A stretch of 9,137 nt of DNA. Source: CAYQQU01 sp964419545 (GTDB lineage: Bacteria; Bacteroidota; Bacteroidia; Chitinophagales; Saprospiraceae). Under the pieces are notes generated by a model, which saw only the letters and a list, made by a program, of their open reading frames with translations, had not been told where the DNA came from and did not search any database. A program made the position numbers and the translations under genes. Where the stretch lies: the NCBI GenBank assembly GCA_964419545.1, contig CAYQQU010000124.1, positions 1 through 9,137 on the forward strand, read 5' to 3'. Below, piece by piece: positions 1 through 5,788 of the stretch (its first letter is position 1; each line of letters opens with the position of its first letter).

Positions 1-2
1 GG

Positions 3-455
3 GACATCATTAACGTGTCCTATATCCTCAAGCTCTTAAGCAAACTACACGAGGCCGAAGACCGGGATAAAGACAAGCAGCGCGAGGAGATCATCACTCT
101 CTTGGGCGGCGAGCCGCAGCTAAGAAGCAAGAGAGCATTGATCGAGAAGTTTATTGACCAGAATTTGCCGCATATTCAGGACACCGATGCTATTCCCGAT
201 GCCTTTGATCAGTTCTGGGATGCCGAGCGACAGGCGGCTTTTAGTGTCTTATGCGAGGACGAGGAGCTGATCTCCGAGCAGCTCATGGAAGTGATCGAGA
301 GCTATCTGTTTACCGGCCGCAGGCCGCTTCGGGATACCATCGTAGCCAGTCTGAAGACCAAGCCGAAGATCAGGGAGCGCAAGACGATTGTGGAGCGCAT
401 CACCGAGAAGATTATGGGCTTTGTTGAGACGTTTGATGAAGGGATGGGGGGCTAA
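3..455 (+). CDS. hsdR: Type I restriction enzyme R subunit, C-terminal end (partial)
   Basis: This is the last 150 residues of a longer protein. The frame is open to the left edge (first whole codon GAC at 3), and the GTG at 15 is an internal valine, not a start. The sequence fits the helical C-terminal domain of HsdR: a charged start (LLSKLHEAEDRDKDKQREEI), a GGEPQLRSKRALIEKFI stretch, then FDQFWDAERQAAF, SYLFTGRRPLRDTI, ERKTIVERI and a terminal FVETFDEGMGG. HsdR is the ATP-driven translocase and nuclease of type I systems; this domain contacts the methyltransferase/specificity core. Nuclease and helicase domains, hsdM and hsdS would lie to the left and cannot be checked. The gene ends 30 bp before mrr on the same strand, so the two are probably co-transcribed. 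Identification rests on recalled family sequence. Confidence 0.88.
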   Translation, partial: DIINVSYILKLLSKLHEAEDRDKDKQREEIITLLGGEPQLRSKRALIEKFIDQNLPHIQDTDAIPDAFDQFWDAERQAAFSVLCEDEELISEQLMEVIESYLFTGRRPLRDTIVASLKTKPKIRERKTIVERITEKIMGFVETFDEGMGG

Positions 456-474
456 TAGAAGTCATATTATTGAA

Positions 475-480
475 AAGGAG
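475..480 (+). promoter_or_regulatory. Strong Shine-Dalgarno site before mrr
   Basis: AAGGAG lies 5 nt before the ATG at 486, a textbook ribosome binding site that settles this start. No comparable site precedes the other complete genes here, which have A-rich leaders as is usual in Bacteroidota. The contrast suggests mrr came from a lineage that uses Shine-Dalgarno initiation. Confidence 0.75.
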
Positions 481-485
481 TTACT

Positions 486-1415
486 ATGCCGATACCGGAT
501 TACCAAACCATAATGCGACCATTGCTCTTTCTGGTTAAGGACGCTCAGAAGCCTTTACGTCAGTGTGTAGAGGAAATAGCGAACCAGTTTGACTTAACAG
601 AAGAAGAACGCAATGAACTGATCCCAAGTGGCAAAACAAAGCTTATATACAGTCGTGTTCATTGGGCGGCCACTTACATGGTACAGGCCAAACTTCTCAG
701 CCGTCCTAAACGCGGCGTCATTATCGCCACAGATCGTGGGCGGGAAGCTCTCAAGCAAAACCCCGATCAAATAGATAATGATGTTTTGTCTAAGTTTCCT
801 GAATTCGTAGAATTCAAAAACCGATCCCGATCAGGATCATCAGAAGAAAAAGATACAGGCAAGCCGCTACCTCCCGATGAGGACGAGCAGACACCGGAAG
901 AGAGAATATCGAGCGCAGCAGAGGAACTGAATGTTGAGCTGCGTGATGAAATTCTATCTCGCATTCAAGCGTCAAATCCCACATTCTTTGAGCATCTCAT
1001 CATCGACATGATGTTAGCTATGGGATATGGCGGCTCCGGTTCTGGTCAGCATCTTGGTAAAACGGCTGATGGCGGTGTCGATGGCATTATCAATGAAGAC
1101 CCTTTGGGACTGGATATTGTGTTCCTGCAAGCCAAGCGATACGCGGAGAATAACGTTATTGGCGTTCAACAGATCAGGGAGTTTGCCGGATCACTGGATG
1201 AGAAAGGCGCAACCAAAGGGGTATTTGTTACAACGAGCCGTTTTGCCAAGCCAGCAATAGAATATGCCGAACGCAGTCCAAAACGTCTTATCCTGATTGA
1301 TGGTGATAAGCTTACTCGTCTTTTGATTCAGTACGGTGTTGGTGTCAGAGCATACCGGACGGTGAAATTATCCAAGCTGGATGAAGACTACTTTGCCGCA
1401 GCGGATGATCTGTAA
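486..1415 (+). CDS. mrr: Mrr-type modification-dependent restriction endonuclease
   Basis: Type IV endonuclease that cleaves DNA carrying foreign methylation, acting in the cytoplasm. Its 309 residues are close to the 304 I recall for E. coli Mrr, and the architecture matches. Residues 1-95 form the Mrr N-terminal winged-helix domain (MPIPDYQTIMRPLL, then RVHWAATYMVQAKLLSR and RGVIIATDRGREAL). Residues 100-150 are an acidic, low-complexity linker. Residues 160-300 are the PD-(D/E)xK nuclease domain: FEHLIIDMMLAMGYGG, GKTADGGVDGII with likely metal ligand D199, LQAKRY with Q215 and K217 of the QxK signature, KGVFVTTSRFAKPA, and the family-typical ending VKLSKLDEDYF. All catalytic positions appear intact. 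It sits 30 bp after hsdR, as commonly seen in defence islands. Base composition is poorer in GC than the genes to the right. Confidence 0.95.
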   Translation: MPIPDYQTIMRPLLFLVKDAQKPLRQCVEEIANQFDLTEEERNELIPSGKTKLIYSRVHWAATYMVQAKLLSRPKRGVIIATDRGREALKQNPDQIDNDVLSKFPEFVEFKNRSRSGSSEEKDTGKPLPPDEDEQTPEERISSAAEELNVELRDEILSRIQASNPTFFEHLIIDMMLAMGYGGSGSGQHLGKTADGGVDGIINEDPLGLDIVFLQAKRYAENNVIGVQQIREFAGSLDEKGATKGVFVTTSRFAKPAIEYAERSPKRLILIDGDKLTRLLIQYGVGVRAYRTVKLSKLDEDYFAAADDL

Positions 1416-1453
1416 AAAACCTTTTCGCCTTTCATTGAACAAAAGGCGAAAGG
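1414..1453 (-). terminator. Intrinsic terminator reading leftward
   Basis: A 12-bp stem (1421-1432 with 1442-1453, one G-U pair) closes a 9-nt loop. Read on the minus strand it is followed after one base by six U residues (A-run 1414-1419). On the plus strand there is no U-run, so it fits a transcript arriving from the SQR/DUF1641 side better than mrr. It could be the old terminator of the SQR operon, or serve both directions weakly. Confidence 0.6.
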
Positions 1454-1509
1454 ATTGGGACAAATACCCCCTGATTTTTCTCTTTTCACCCGCCTGAACT
1501 GCTGTAAGC

Positions 1510-1560
1510 TTTCGCATTACAAGGTGTAATGCGAAAAGGCCCACCACCTGGTGAGCCTTT
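1510..1560. other. Two competing hairpins in the mrr/SQR junction
   Basis: The first hairpin is a perfect 11-bp stem, 1510-1520 with 1526-1536, with the 5-nt loop AAGGT. The second pairs AAAGGC (1535-1540) with GCCTTT (1555-1560), plus an inner CACC/GGTG (1542-1545 with 1550-1553). They share 1535-1536, so full formation of one trims the other. Only three U residues follow, so termination would be weak. The rest of 1416-1669 holds no gene. It includes a run of TCATCA triplets near 1630 and a direct repeat TTATCAC at about 1584 and 1591. Confidence 0.45.
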
Positions 1561-1669
1561 CCCGGCATTTGACATACTGCCATTTATCACTTATCACATT
1601 GCCCCTTAACCAGCTATAACGGAGTGCTATTCATCATCATCATCATCCCCTTCCCCTATAGATATTTTC

Positions 1670-2350
1670 TCAGCAACAAGCCAATCTGGACTTGGGTACG
1701 ATCCCGCGGCGGGCGATCACTTTGCTGAGGGTAGCAGCGTATTTGGGTACGGCGAAGATGCCGGCCTTGGCGGTAGCGAAAACGACCTCCACCTGGTGGT
1801 TGACGCCTGTTTTTTCGAAATGGTGCGCCGCCAGGTAGCAGATCTTCTGCGGCGCGCCGCCGCATTTGATAGCCGTTTCCGGCTGCGTGAAGAGGGCGCG
1901 TCCTTTTTTCAGGTTGCGGATATTTTCCCAGGTAGCGCCGACGGTATCGTACGAGTAGTTGGAGCATACGCCGGAGCCCGGTTTGCCGACGCTCTCTTTG
2001 AGGCCGGGAATGAGGCCCCAGTTGAGCTGAATGCCGGCGGCCACCACCAGGTAATCGTAGGTGAGCGTATCGCGGCCGCGCAGGGTGACGCTATTGTTAT
2101 CGGGATGGAAAGTATCGACGTAATCTTTGATCCAGGTAGCGCCGGGCGGAATAAAGTCGGCCTCGTTGCGTTCGGAGATCTCGCGGTCGAAGACGCCGCC
2201 GCCGACCAGCGTCCAGATGGGTTGGTAGTAGTGTTTATCGCTGGGTTCGACGATGGTCACTTCCGGTGCATTGGGTTTGTTGCGCAGCATGGCGGCGATA
2301 GTAATTCCGGCGGAGCCGCCGCCGACGATCAGAACTTGATGATGAGACAT
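1670..2350 (-). pseudogene. sqr: Type II sulfide:quinone oxidoreductase, truncated after its N-terminal half
   Basis: The intact enzyme is a membrane-associated flavoprotein that oxidises sulfide and passes electrons to quinone. The 226 residues match the N-terminal half of the human SQOR-like type. They show the FAD-binding GGGSAG (10-15), DKHYYQPIWTLVGGG (38-52), YDYLVVAAGIQLNW (98-111), CSNYSYDTVGATWENI (129-144), and KCGGAPQKICYL (162-173), in which C163 corresponds to the first redox cysteine (C201 in human). Similarity stops at about residue 217 (near base 1700), followed by nine unrelated residues and a stop. About half the normal length is missing, including the second redox cysteine and the membrane-binding C-terminus. 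The other two frames in 1416-1699 show nothing like it, so this is not a simple frameshift. The start lies 39 bp after DUF1641, with an A-rich leader and no Shine-Dalgarno site. Almost certainly non-functional as an SQR. Confidence 0.82.
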
Positions 2351-2389
2351 GGTATTGAATGTTTTTTGCTGTTGTTTTGGAAATAGAGA

Positions 2390-3430
2390 TCACAGTTTTT
2401 GTCCGAATGCTTTGAGGAAATCCATGAGGAACCCGAGGGCCCGCTGGCGGTCGGGATCGCGCAGGGCGCCCAGCAGTCCGAAGAGCCCCACTTTGCGGGC
2501 AGGCATGCCCCGCGATTCGATCAGCGACTCGCCGGCTTTCGAGATAATGGCGAGGGTTTGCGGTTTGAAGACGCCGCTTTCCAGCAGGGCCTCGGCCTCT
2601 TCGGAATCGAGCAGGTCGGAGAGTTTTTTGGTGATGTTGATGCCCTGGCGGGTGAGCACCTGAAAGTCGACGCCGTTCTCCAGGGCGCGGCGGTAGTTTT
2701 CGTCGAAGGTATCGATGGCCATGGCCGCCAGTCCTGGCCCTTGTTCTACCAGGGTCAGCGCGTCGTCCAGCTTTTCGGCAACGGCGGGGTCGGTCAGCTT
2801 TTCTGCAAACTGCAGCGCTACCCGGAGGCGTTCTTCGAGATCGACGCCCGAGGCTGCCGCCTGGCGGTAGGTATCGTCGGCCCAGTCGGCCAGCATACTC
2901 GCCAGCCCGGGCGCCTGGTCGGCCAGCCGGAGGGCGTGGTCCAGCTTGGCTGCCATTTCGGGTGCGGTAAGCTTCTCGGCCAGGTGCAGGGCCATGCGCA
3001 GACGTTCTTCCAGGTCGACGCCTTGTTCGGCGGAGCGGCGCACCGACTCGTCGGCCCAGTCGGCCAGCATGCTCGCCAGCCCGGGGCCCTGATCCGCCAG
3101 TTGGAAAACCTGATCCAGTTTTTCCACCATTTCCGGCGCGGTGAGCTTCTCGGCCAGGTGCAGCGCGTTTTTGAGGCGCGCTTCCGGTTCCAGGCCGTGG
3201 GCCTGGGCGCGGCGATAGGATTCATCGGCCCAGTCGGCGGCCATGCTCACCAGGCCCGGGCCCTGTTGCATCAGGGTAGTGAGGCGTTCCACGGCCTCCT
3301 CCAGGGTATCGATGCGTTCCAGGAGGTGGTCCAGCGCCCGGAGCGTTTTTTCATTGGTCAACCGCTCCTGCAATCGCTGTCCCGCCTCGGTATTATGCCA
3401 GGCGGTTGTTCCGTTCGTTTCCATGGGCAT
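2390..3430 (-). CDS. DUF1641-containing repeat protein linked to SQR
   Basis: A soluble, mostly helical protein of 346 residues with no signal peptide or membrane segment. Residues 1-50 look like a coiled coil (LDHLLERIDTLEEAVERLTT). Then comes a repeat of exactly 58 residues: GPGL or APGL recurs at 57, 115, 173 and 231, each followed by an ADWADES-like stretch and, in the first three units, HLAEKLTAPEM-like helices ending in EKLD. The C-terminus (about 285-346) has the DUF1641 signature: ESGVFKPQTLAIISKAGESL, then LLGALRDPDRQRALGFLMDFLKAFG. From memory, DUF1641 proteins are often encoded beside flavin oxidoreductases of the SQR class, which fits the truncated SQR 39 bp downstream. A scaffold or partner role is inference. 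M3 is an alternative start. The downstream partner is broken, so this gene may be losing its function. Confidence 0.8.
   Translation of the reverse strand: MPMETNGTTAWHNTEAGQRLQERLTNEKTLRALDHLLERIDTLEEAVERLTTLMQQGPGLVSMAADWADESYRRAQAHGLEPEARLKNALHLAEKLTAPEMVEKLDQVFQLADQGPGLASMLADWADESVRRSAEQGVDLEERLRMALHLAEKLTAPEMAAKLDHALRLADQAPGLASMLADWADDTYRQAAASGVDLEERLRVALQFAEKLTDPAVAEKLDDALTLVEQGPGLAAMAIDTFDENYRRALENGVDFQVLTRQGINITKKLSDLLDSEEAEALLESGVFKPQTLAIISKAGESLIESRGMPARKVGLFGLLGALRDPDRQRALGFLMDFLKAFGQKL
2741..3262 (-). repeat. 174-bp in-frame tandem repeat, three full units plus a fourth diverged one
   Basis: Three full 174-bp units encode residues 57-114, 115-172 and 173-230 of the DUF1641 protein, and a weaker fourth begins at residue 231. 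The block CCCAGTCGGCCAGCAT on the plus strand recurs at 2881 and 3055, exactly 174 bp apart. DNA-level identity between the central units suggests fairly recent duplication or ongoing recombination. Confidence 0.85.
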
Positions 3431-3449
3431 GGTTGTTTATCGTTTACGG

Positions 3450-3480
3450 CAAACAATTCCACAAAGGGTGGAAATGCAAA
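3450..3480 (-). promoter_or_regulatory. Possible Bacteroidota-type promoter for DUF1641-sqr
   Basis: On the minus strand TTTG (3480-3477) is separated by 19 nt from ATTGTTTG (3457-3450). The Bacteroidota consensus is TTTG, about 19-21 nt, then TAnnTTTG. Spacing and the second TTTG fit, but the TA pair does not. It lies between the terminator of the preceding gene and the ATG at 3430, where a promoter is expected. Confidence 0.25.
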
Positions 3481-3511
3481 ACGCCGGCCCCGTTTCCGGA
3501 GCCGGCGTTTT
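3478..3511 (-). terminator. Intrinsic terminator of the lipoprotein gene
   Basis: AAAACGCCGGC (3478-3488) pairs perfectly with GCCGGCGTTTT (3501-3511) around a 12-nt loop: an 11-bp stem with a GC core and T-tract. It lies 37 nt beyond the stop of the minus-strand lipoprotein gene and just before the next promoter region. The symmetrical A/T flanks could let it work in both directions. Confidence 0.8.
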
Positions 3512-3548
3512 CAACCGGGAAGAAAGGTTAGGTTCGCGTCGTTGCGGC

Positions 3549-4112
3549 TTACTGCACTTCCTCTTCCTTCGCCGTCGGCAGGTGTTCGTCGATCAAAGCC
3601 TGGTACTGTTCTGCTACCTGGCCGGCGCCCTGGGTAGCCTCTTCCAGTTTGCCCTGCCATTCTTCGACGGTAGGGCCGGCGCTTTGGACGAGGTCTTTCA
3701 GGCTGGCGATCTGGGCTTGTGCGTCAGCGGGGAGGCTGCCGTTTTCCAGGCCTTCCTGCAGTGTGTTGAGGGTTTCGCCCTTTTCCTGCCAGTTGCTGAC
3801 GAAAGCTTCCACCTGGTTGCTCAGGTTGTTGAAGGTTTCGCCGTAGCCGGCGTACTGCTGCTGGAGGGTATTGACCTTACCCATGACCTCTTCGCTGAGT
3901 TTGCCCTTCATTTCTTCCGAGAGCTGCATGCCGCTCAGGGTCGATTGAAACTGCTGTTTCTGGTTGTTCAGGTTCTCGGCGAACTCGGTTACCTGGGCCG
4001 TTGCGGTTTCCCAGTTGGCGGCCAGGTTCATGATCGGCTCTTTGAACTGAGCGACGCTGTCGCAGGCGGCCAGGGCGATCAGCAATCCGAAAATTAAGGT
4101 GATTTGTCGCAT
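3549..4112 (-). CDS. Small coiled-coil lipoprotein of unknown function
   Basis: A 187-residue exported lipoprotein. The chosen ATG at 4112 gives a compact signal peptide, MRQITLIFGLLIALAAC, with lipobox LAAC and lipidated cysteine C17. An in-frame TTG 27 bases upstream would add nine polar residues (EQNKNHNK) and is less likely. The mature part is rich in Q, E, N and A with heptad-like spacing (residues about 35-75 and 80-160) and almost no aromatic core, so it should form long helices or a coiled coil in the periplasm or at the outer membrane. It ends in an acidic tail (AKEEEVQ). I recognise no domain. It is monocistronic, with its own terminator at 3478-3511. A-rich leader without Shine-Dalgarno; TAAATTTT on the minus strand at about 4199-4192 resembles the TAnnTTTG element with one mismatch. 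Confidence 0.75.
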   Translation of the reverse strand: MRQITLIFGLLIALAACDSVAQFKEPIMNLAANWETATAQVTEFAENLNNQKQQFQSTLSGMQLSEEMKGKLSEEVMGKVNTLQQQYAGYGETFNNLSNQVEAFVSNWQEKGETLNTLQEGLENGSLPADAQAQIASLKDLVQSAGPTVEEWQGKLEEATQGAGQVAEQYQALIDEHLPTAKEEEVQ

Positions 4113-4221
4113 TTTGTTATGGTTTTTGTTTTGTTCCAATGGAAGTGTGAAGATAAAAAGAAACGGACTCTCGGCAGCTTAGCAGTGACGTAAAATTTAT
4201 ATTAATTCCCACCGCTCTTAA

Positions 4222-4344
4222 TGGTGTGTAACACAAGTTCCTTGTAAAAATTTTTGCTGAGTGCTCAATTTAAAAAGTTGATTTTCAGTAATTAAAAGCG
4301 TTTCCTTTCAAGAAAGGATCAGCAAAAATTTTTGTTACACACCA
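4222..4344. repeat. 123-bp imperfect inverted-repeat element with branched secondary structure (MITE-like)
   Basis: The left arm has GGTGTGTAAC (4223-4232), a 13-nt insert ACAAGTTCCTTGT (4233-4245) that is itself a 5-bp hairpin, then AAAAATTTTTGCTGA (4246-4260). The right arm (4319-4343) is the exact reverse complement of the two outer blocks without the insert. Between the arms are two more small hairpins: CAATTT/AAGTTG (4266-4280 region, one G-U pair) and TCCTTT CAAG AAAGGA (4303-4318). CTTAA flanks both ends (4217-4221 and 4345-4349), a possible target duplication, although TTAA is palindromic. It lies between two divergent genes. The rest of 4113-4447 holds only a lone TATAAT (4385-4390) without a good partner box. 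Alternatives to a mobile element are a structured RNA or an operator. Confidence 0.6.
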
Positions 4345-4447
4345 CTTAAGTTTTTCTTAAATAACGCGATATGCCGGCAAACATTATAATAGCGGTCGTA
4401 TTTTACCCGTCTTTGGTTGGGAAGTAAAGTACTCGGTAAATACGGCT

Positions 4448-5788
4448 ATGTCATCATTTTCGGGAAAGCGGATCAACTGGACGAGTGCGGCGGCCATCGT
4501 TATCGCCAACATGGTGGGAACGGGTGCGTTCACGACGCTGGGCCTGCAGCTGACGGTGGTGCAGAACACCTGGACCATTCTGCTGCTGTGGGCCCTGGGC
4601 GGGATCATTGCGTTGCTGGGCGCGTTCAGTTATGCCGAGCTCGGCACGCAGCTGCCGCGTTCGGGCGGGGAGTTTCACTTTCTTTCGCGCCTCTTCCACC
4701 CCATGCTGGGTTACCTTTCCGGCTGGGTGTCGCTGACGGTGGGCTTTGCCGCCCCGATCGCCTTATCGGCGATGGCGATGGGCGCCTATTTGTCGCACTA
4801 TCTTCCTTTCAGCAGTTCGGCGATCGCGTTAGCGGCCATTTTATTTATTTCGGTTATTCACTCATACGATATTCGGCGCAGCAGTTATTTCCAGAACCTG
4901 TTTACGGTGATGAAGCTGCTGCTCATCCTGGCCTTATTGGTAGCAGGTATGCTGACGTTGGGAGACGGTGACAATGCCTTGTACTGGGGCGATCGCTGGC
5001 AGGAGGAGATCTGGCAACCTGGTTTTGCGGTAGCCCTGATCTACGTGACCTACGCCTTTTCCGGCTGGAATGCAGCGGCGTATATTGTGGAGGAGATCCG
5101 CCGGCCGGCGGTCAATTTGCCGCGCGCCCTGGTGGGCGGTACGGTTTTAGTTTCCGCTTTGTACATCCTGCTGCAGCTGGCGTTGTTGCGGCAGGCGCCC
5201 CTGGAGGTGCTGCGGGGGCAGGTGGAGGTCGGGCAGATCGCAGCCTACTTTGCTTTCGGCGACAAAGGCGGACAGTTTATCAGCATCGGCATTGCCCTGT
5301 TGCTGGTGTCGAGTATCAGCGCGATGATCTGGGTAGGGCCACGGGTGACGCGGGCGATGGCCGACGAGCATCCGATCTGGCGTTTTCTGGCCCGCGACAA
5401 CGCCCACGGCATACCGGTGCGGGCGATCTGGCTGCAATCGATCTTGAGTATTGCGATGATCCTGACCAGCTCTTTCGAGCAGGTGTTGCTGTATAGCGGT
5501 TTCATCCTGCAGCTGTTCACCACCATCACCGTAGCCGGTGTTTTCGTGCTGCGCCGGCGGCCGGGGCGCCCCGACGGCTACCGCAGCCCGTGGTACCCGG
5601 CGCCCCAGGTGGTTTTTCTGGCCATCAGCATCTGGATTTTGGGCTACCTGCTTTACGAGCGCACCGAAGAGAGCCTGCTCGGTCTGGTCAATATTCTGAT
5701 CGGCGCCGTATCGTACTGGTGGAGTAATCGCTACTCCCGCCGCAACGGGTTTAAGCGGTCAGAATGCGACTCAGAATCTGGGTCGTGA
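4448..5788 (+). CDS. APC-superfamily amino-acid permease (LAT/SLC7-like)
   Basis: Inner-membrane transporter of 446 residues, close to the usual length for a 12-helix APC carrier. Helix 1 holds the unwound substrate-binding motif MVGTGAF (22-28). Helix 2 ends in SYAELGTQLPRSGGE (61-75), the classic APC loop. Helix 6 and its loop carry FSGWNAAAYIVEEIRRP (204-220) followed by NLPRAL, typical of the LAT branch. Later membrane segments lie at about 228-248, 275-297, 325-342, 346-368, 385-403 and 408-425. The substrate is probably an amino acid, or exchange of amino acids, but the sequence does not fix which. The first ATG with a hydrophilic lead-in was taken as start; there is no Shine-Dalgarno site. 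Its last 12 codons and stop overlap the end of the convergent gene by 38 bp. Confidence 0.9.
   Translation: MSSFSGKRINWTSAAAIVIANMVGTGAFTTLGLQLTVVQNTWTILLLWALGGIIALLGAFSYAELGTQLPRSGGEFHFLSRLFHPMLGYLSGWVSLTVGFAAPIALSAMAMGAYLSHYLPFSSSAIALAAILFISVIHSYDIRRSSYFQNLFTVMKLLLILALLVAGMLTLGDGDNALYWGDRWQEEIWQPGFAVALIYVTYAFSGWNAAAYIVEEIRRPAVNLPRALVGGTVLVSALYILLQLALLRQAPLEVLRGQVEVGQIAAYFAFGDKGGQFISIGIALLLVSSISAMIWVGPRVTRAMADEHPIWRFLARDNAHGIPVRAIWLQSILSIAMILTSSFEQVLLYSGFILQLFTTITVAGVFVLRRRPGRPDGYRSPWYPAPQVVFLAISIWILGYLLYERTEESLLGLVNILIGAVSYWWSNRYSRRNGFKRSECDSESGS

Noticed and set aside
1569..1597. TTGACA, 17 nt, TATCAC resembling a sigma-70 promoter on the plus strand
   Set aside because: It would drive only antisense RNA into the SQR remnant, and Bacteroidota promoters normally use a different consensus.
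1656..1967. Frameshift continuation of SQR in another minus-strand frame
   Set aside because: The alternative frames beyond 1700 carry no SQR C-terminal motifs, and too few bases remain before mrr for the missing half.
2399..3637. 412-residue plus-strand open frame opposite the DUF1641 gene
   Set aside because: It is a by-product of GC-rich codon use on the other strand; the minus frame has the DUF1641 signature and a coherent repeat, while this frame has no recognisable domain.
4113..4139. Upstream TTG start for the lipoprotein
   Set aside because: It would place nine polar residues before the signal peptide; the ATG at 4112 gives a standard lipoprotein signal.
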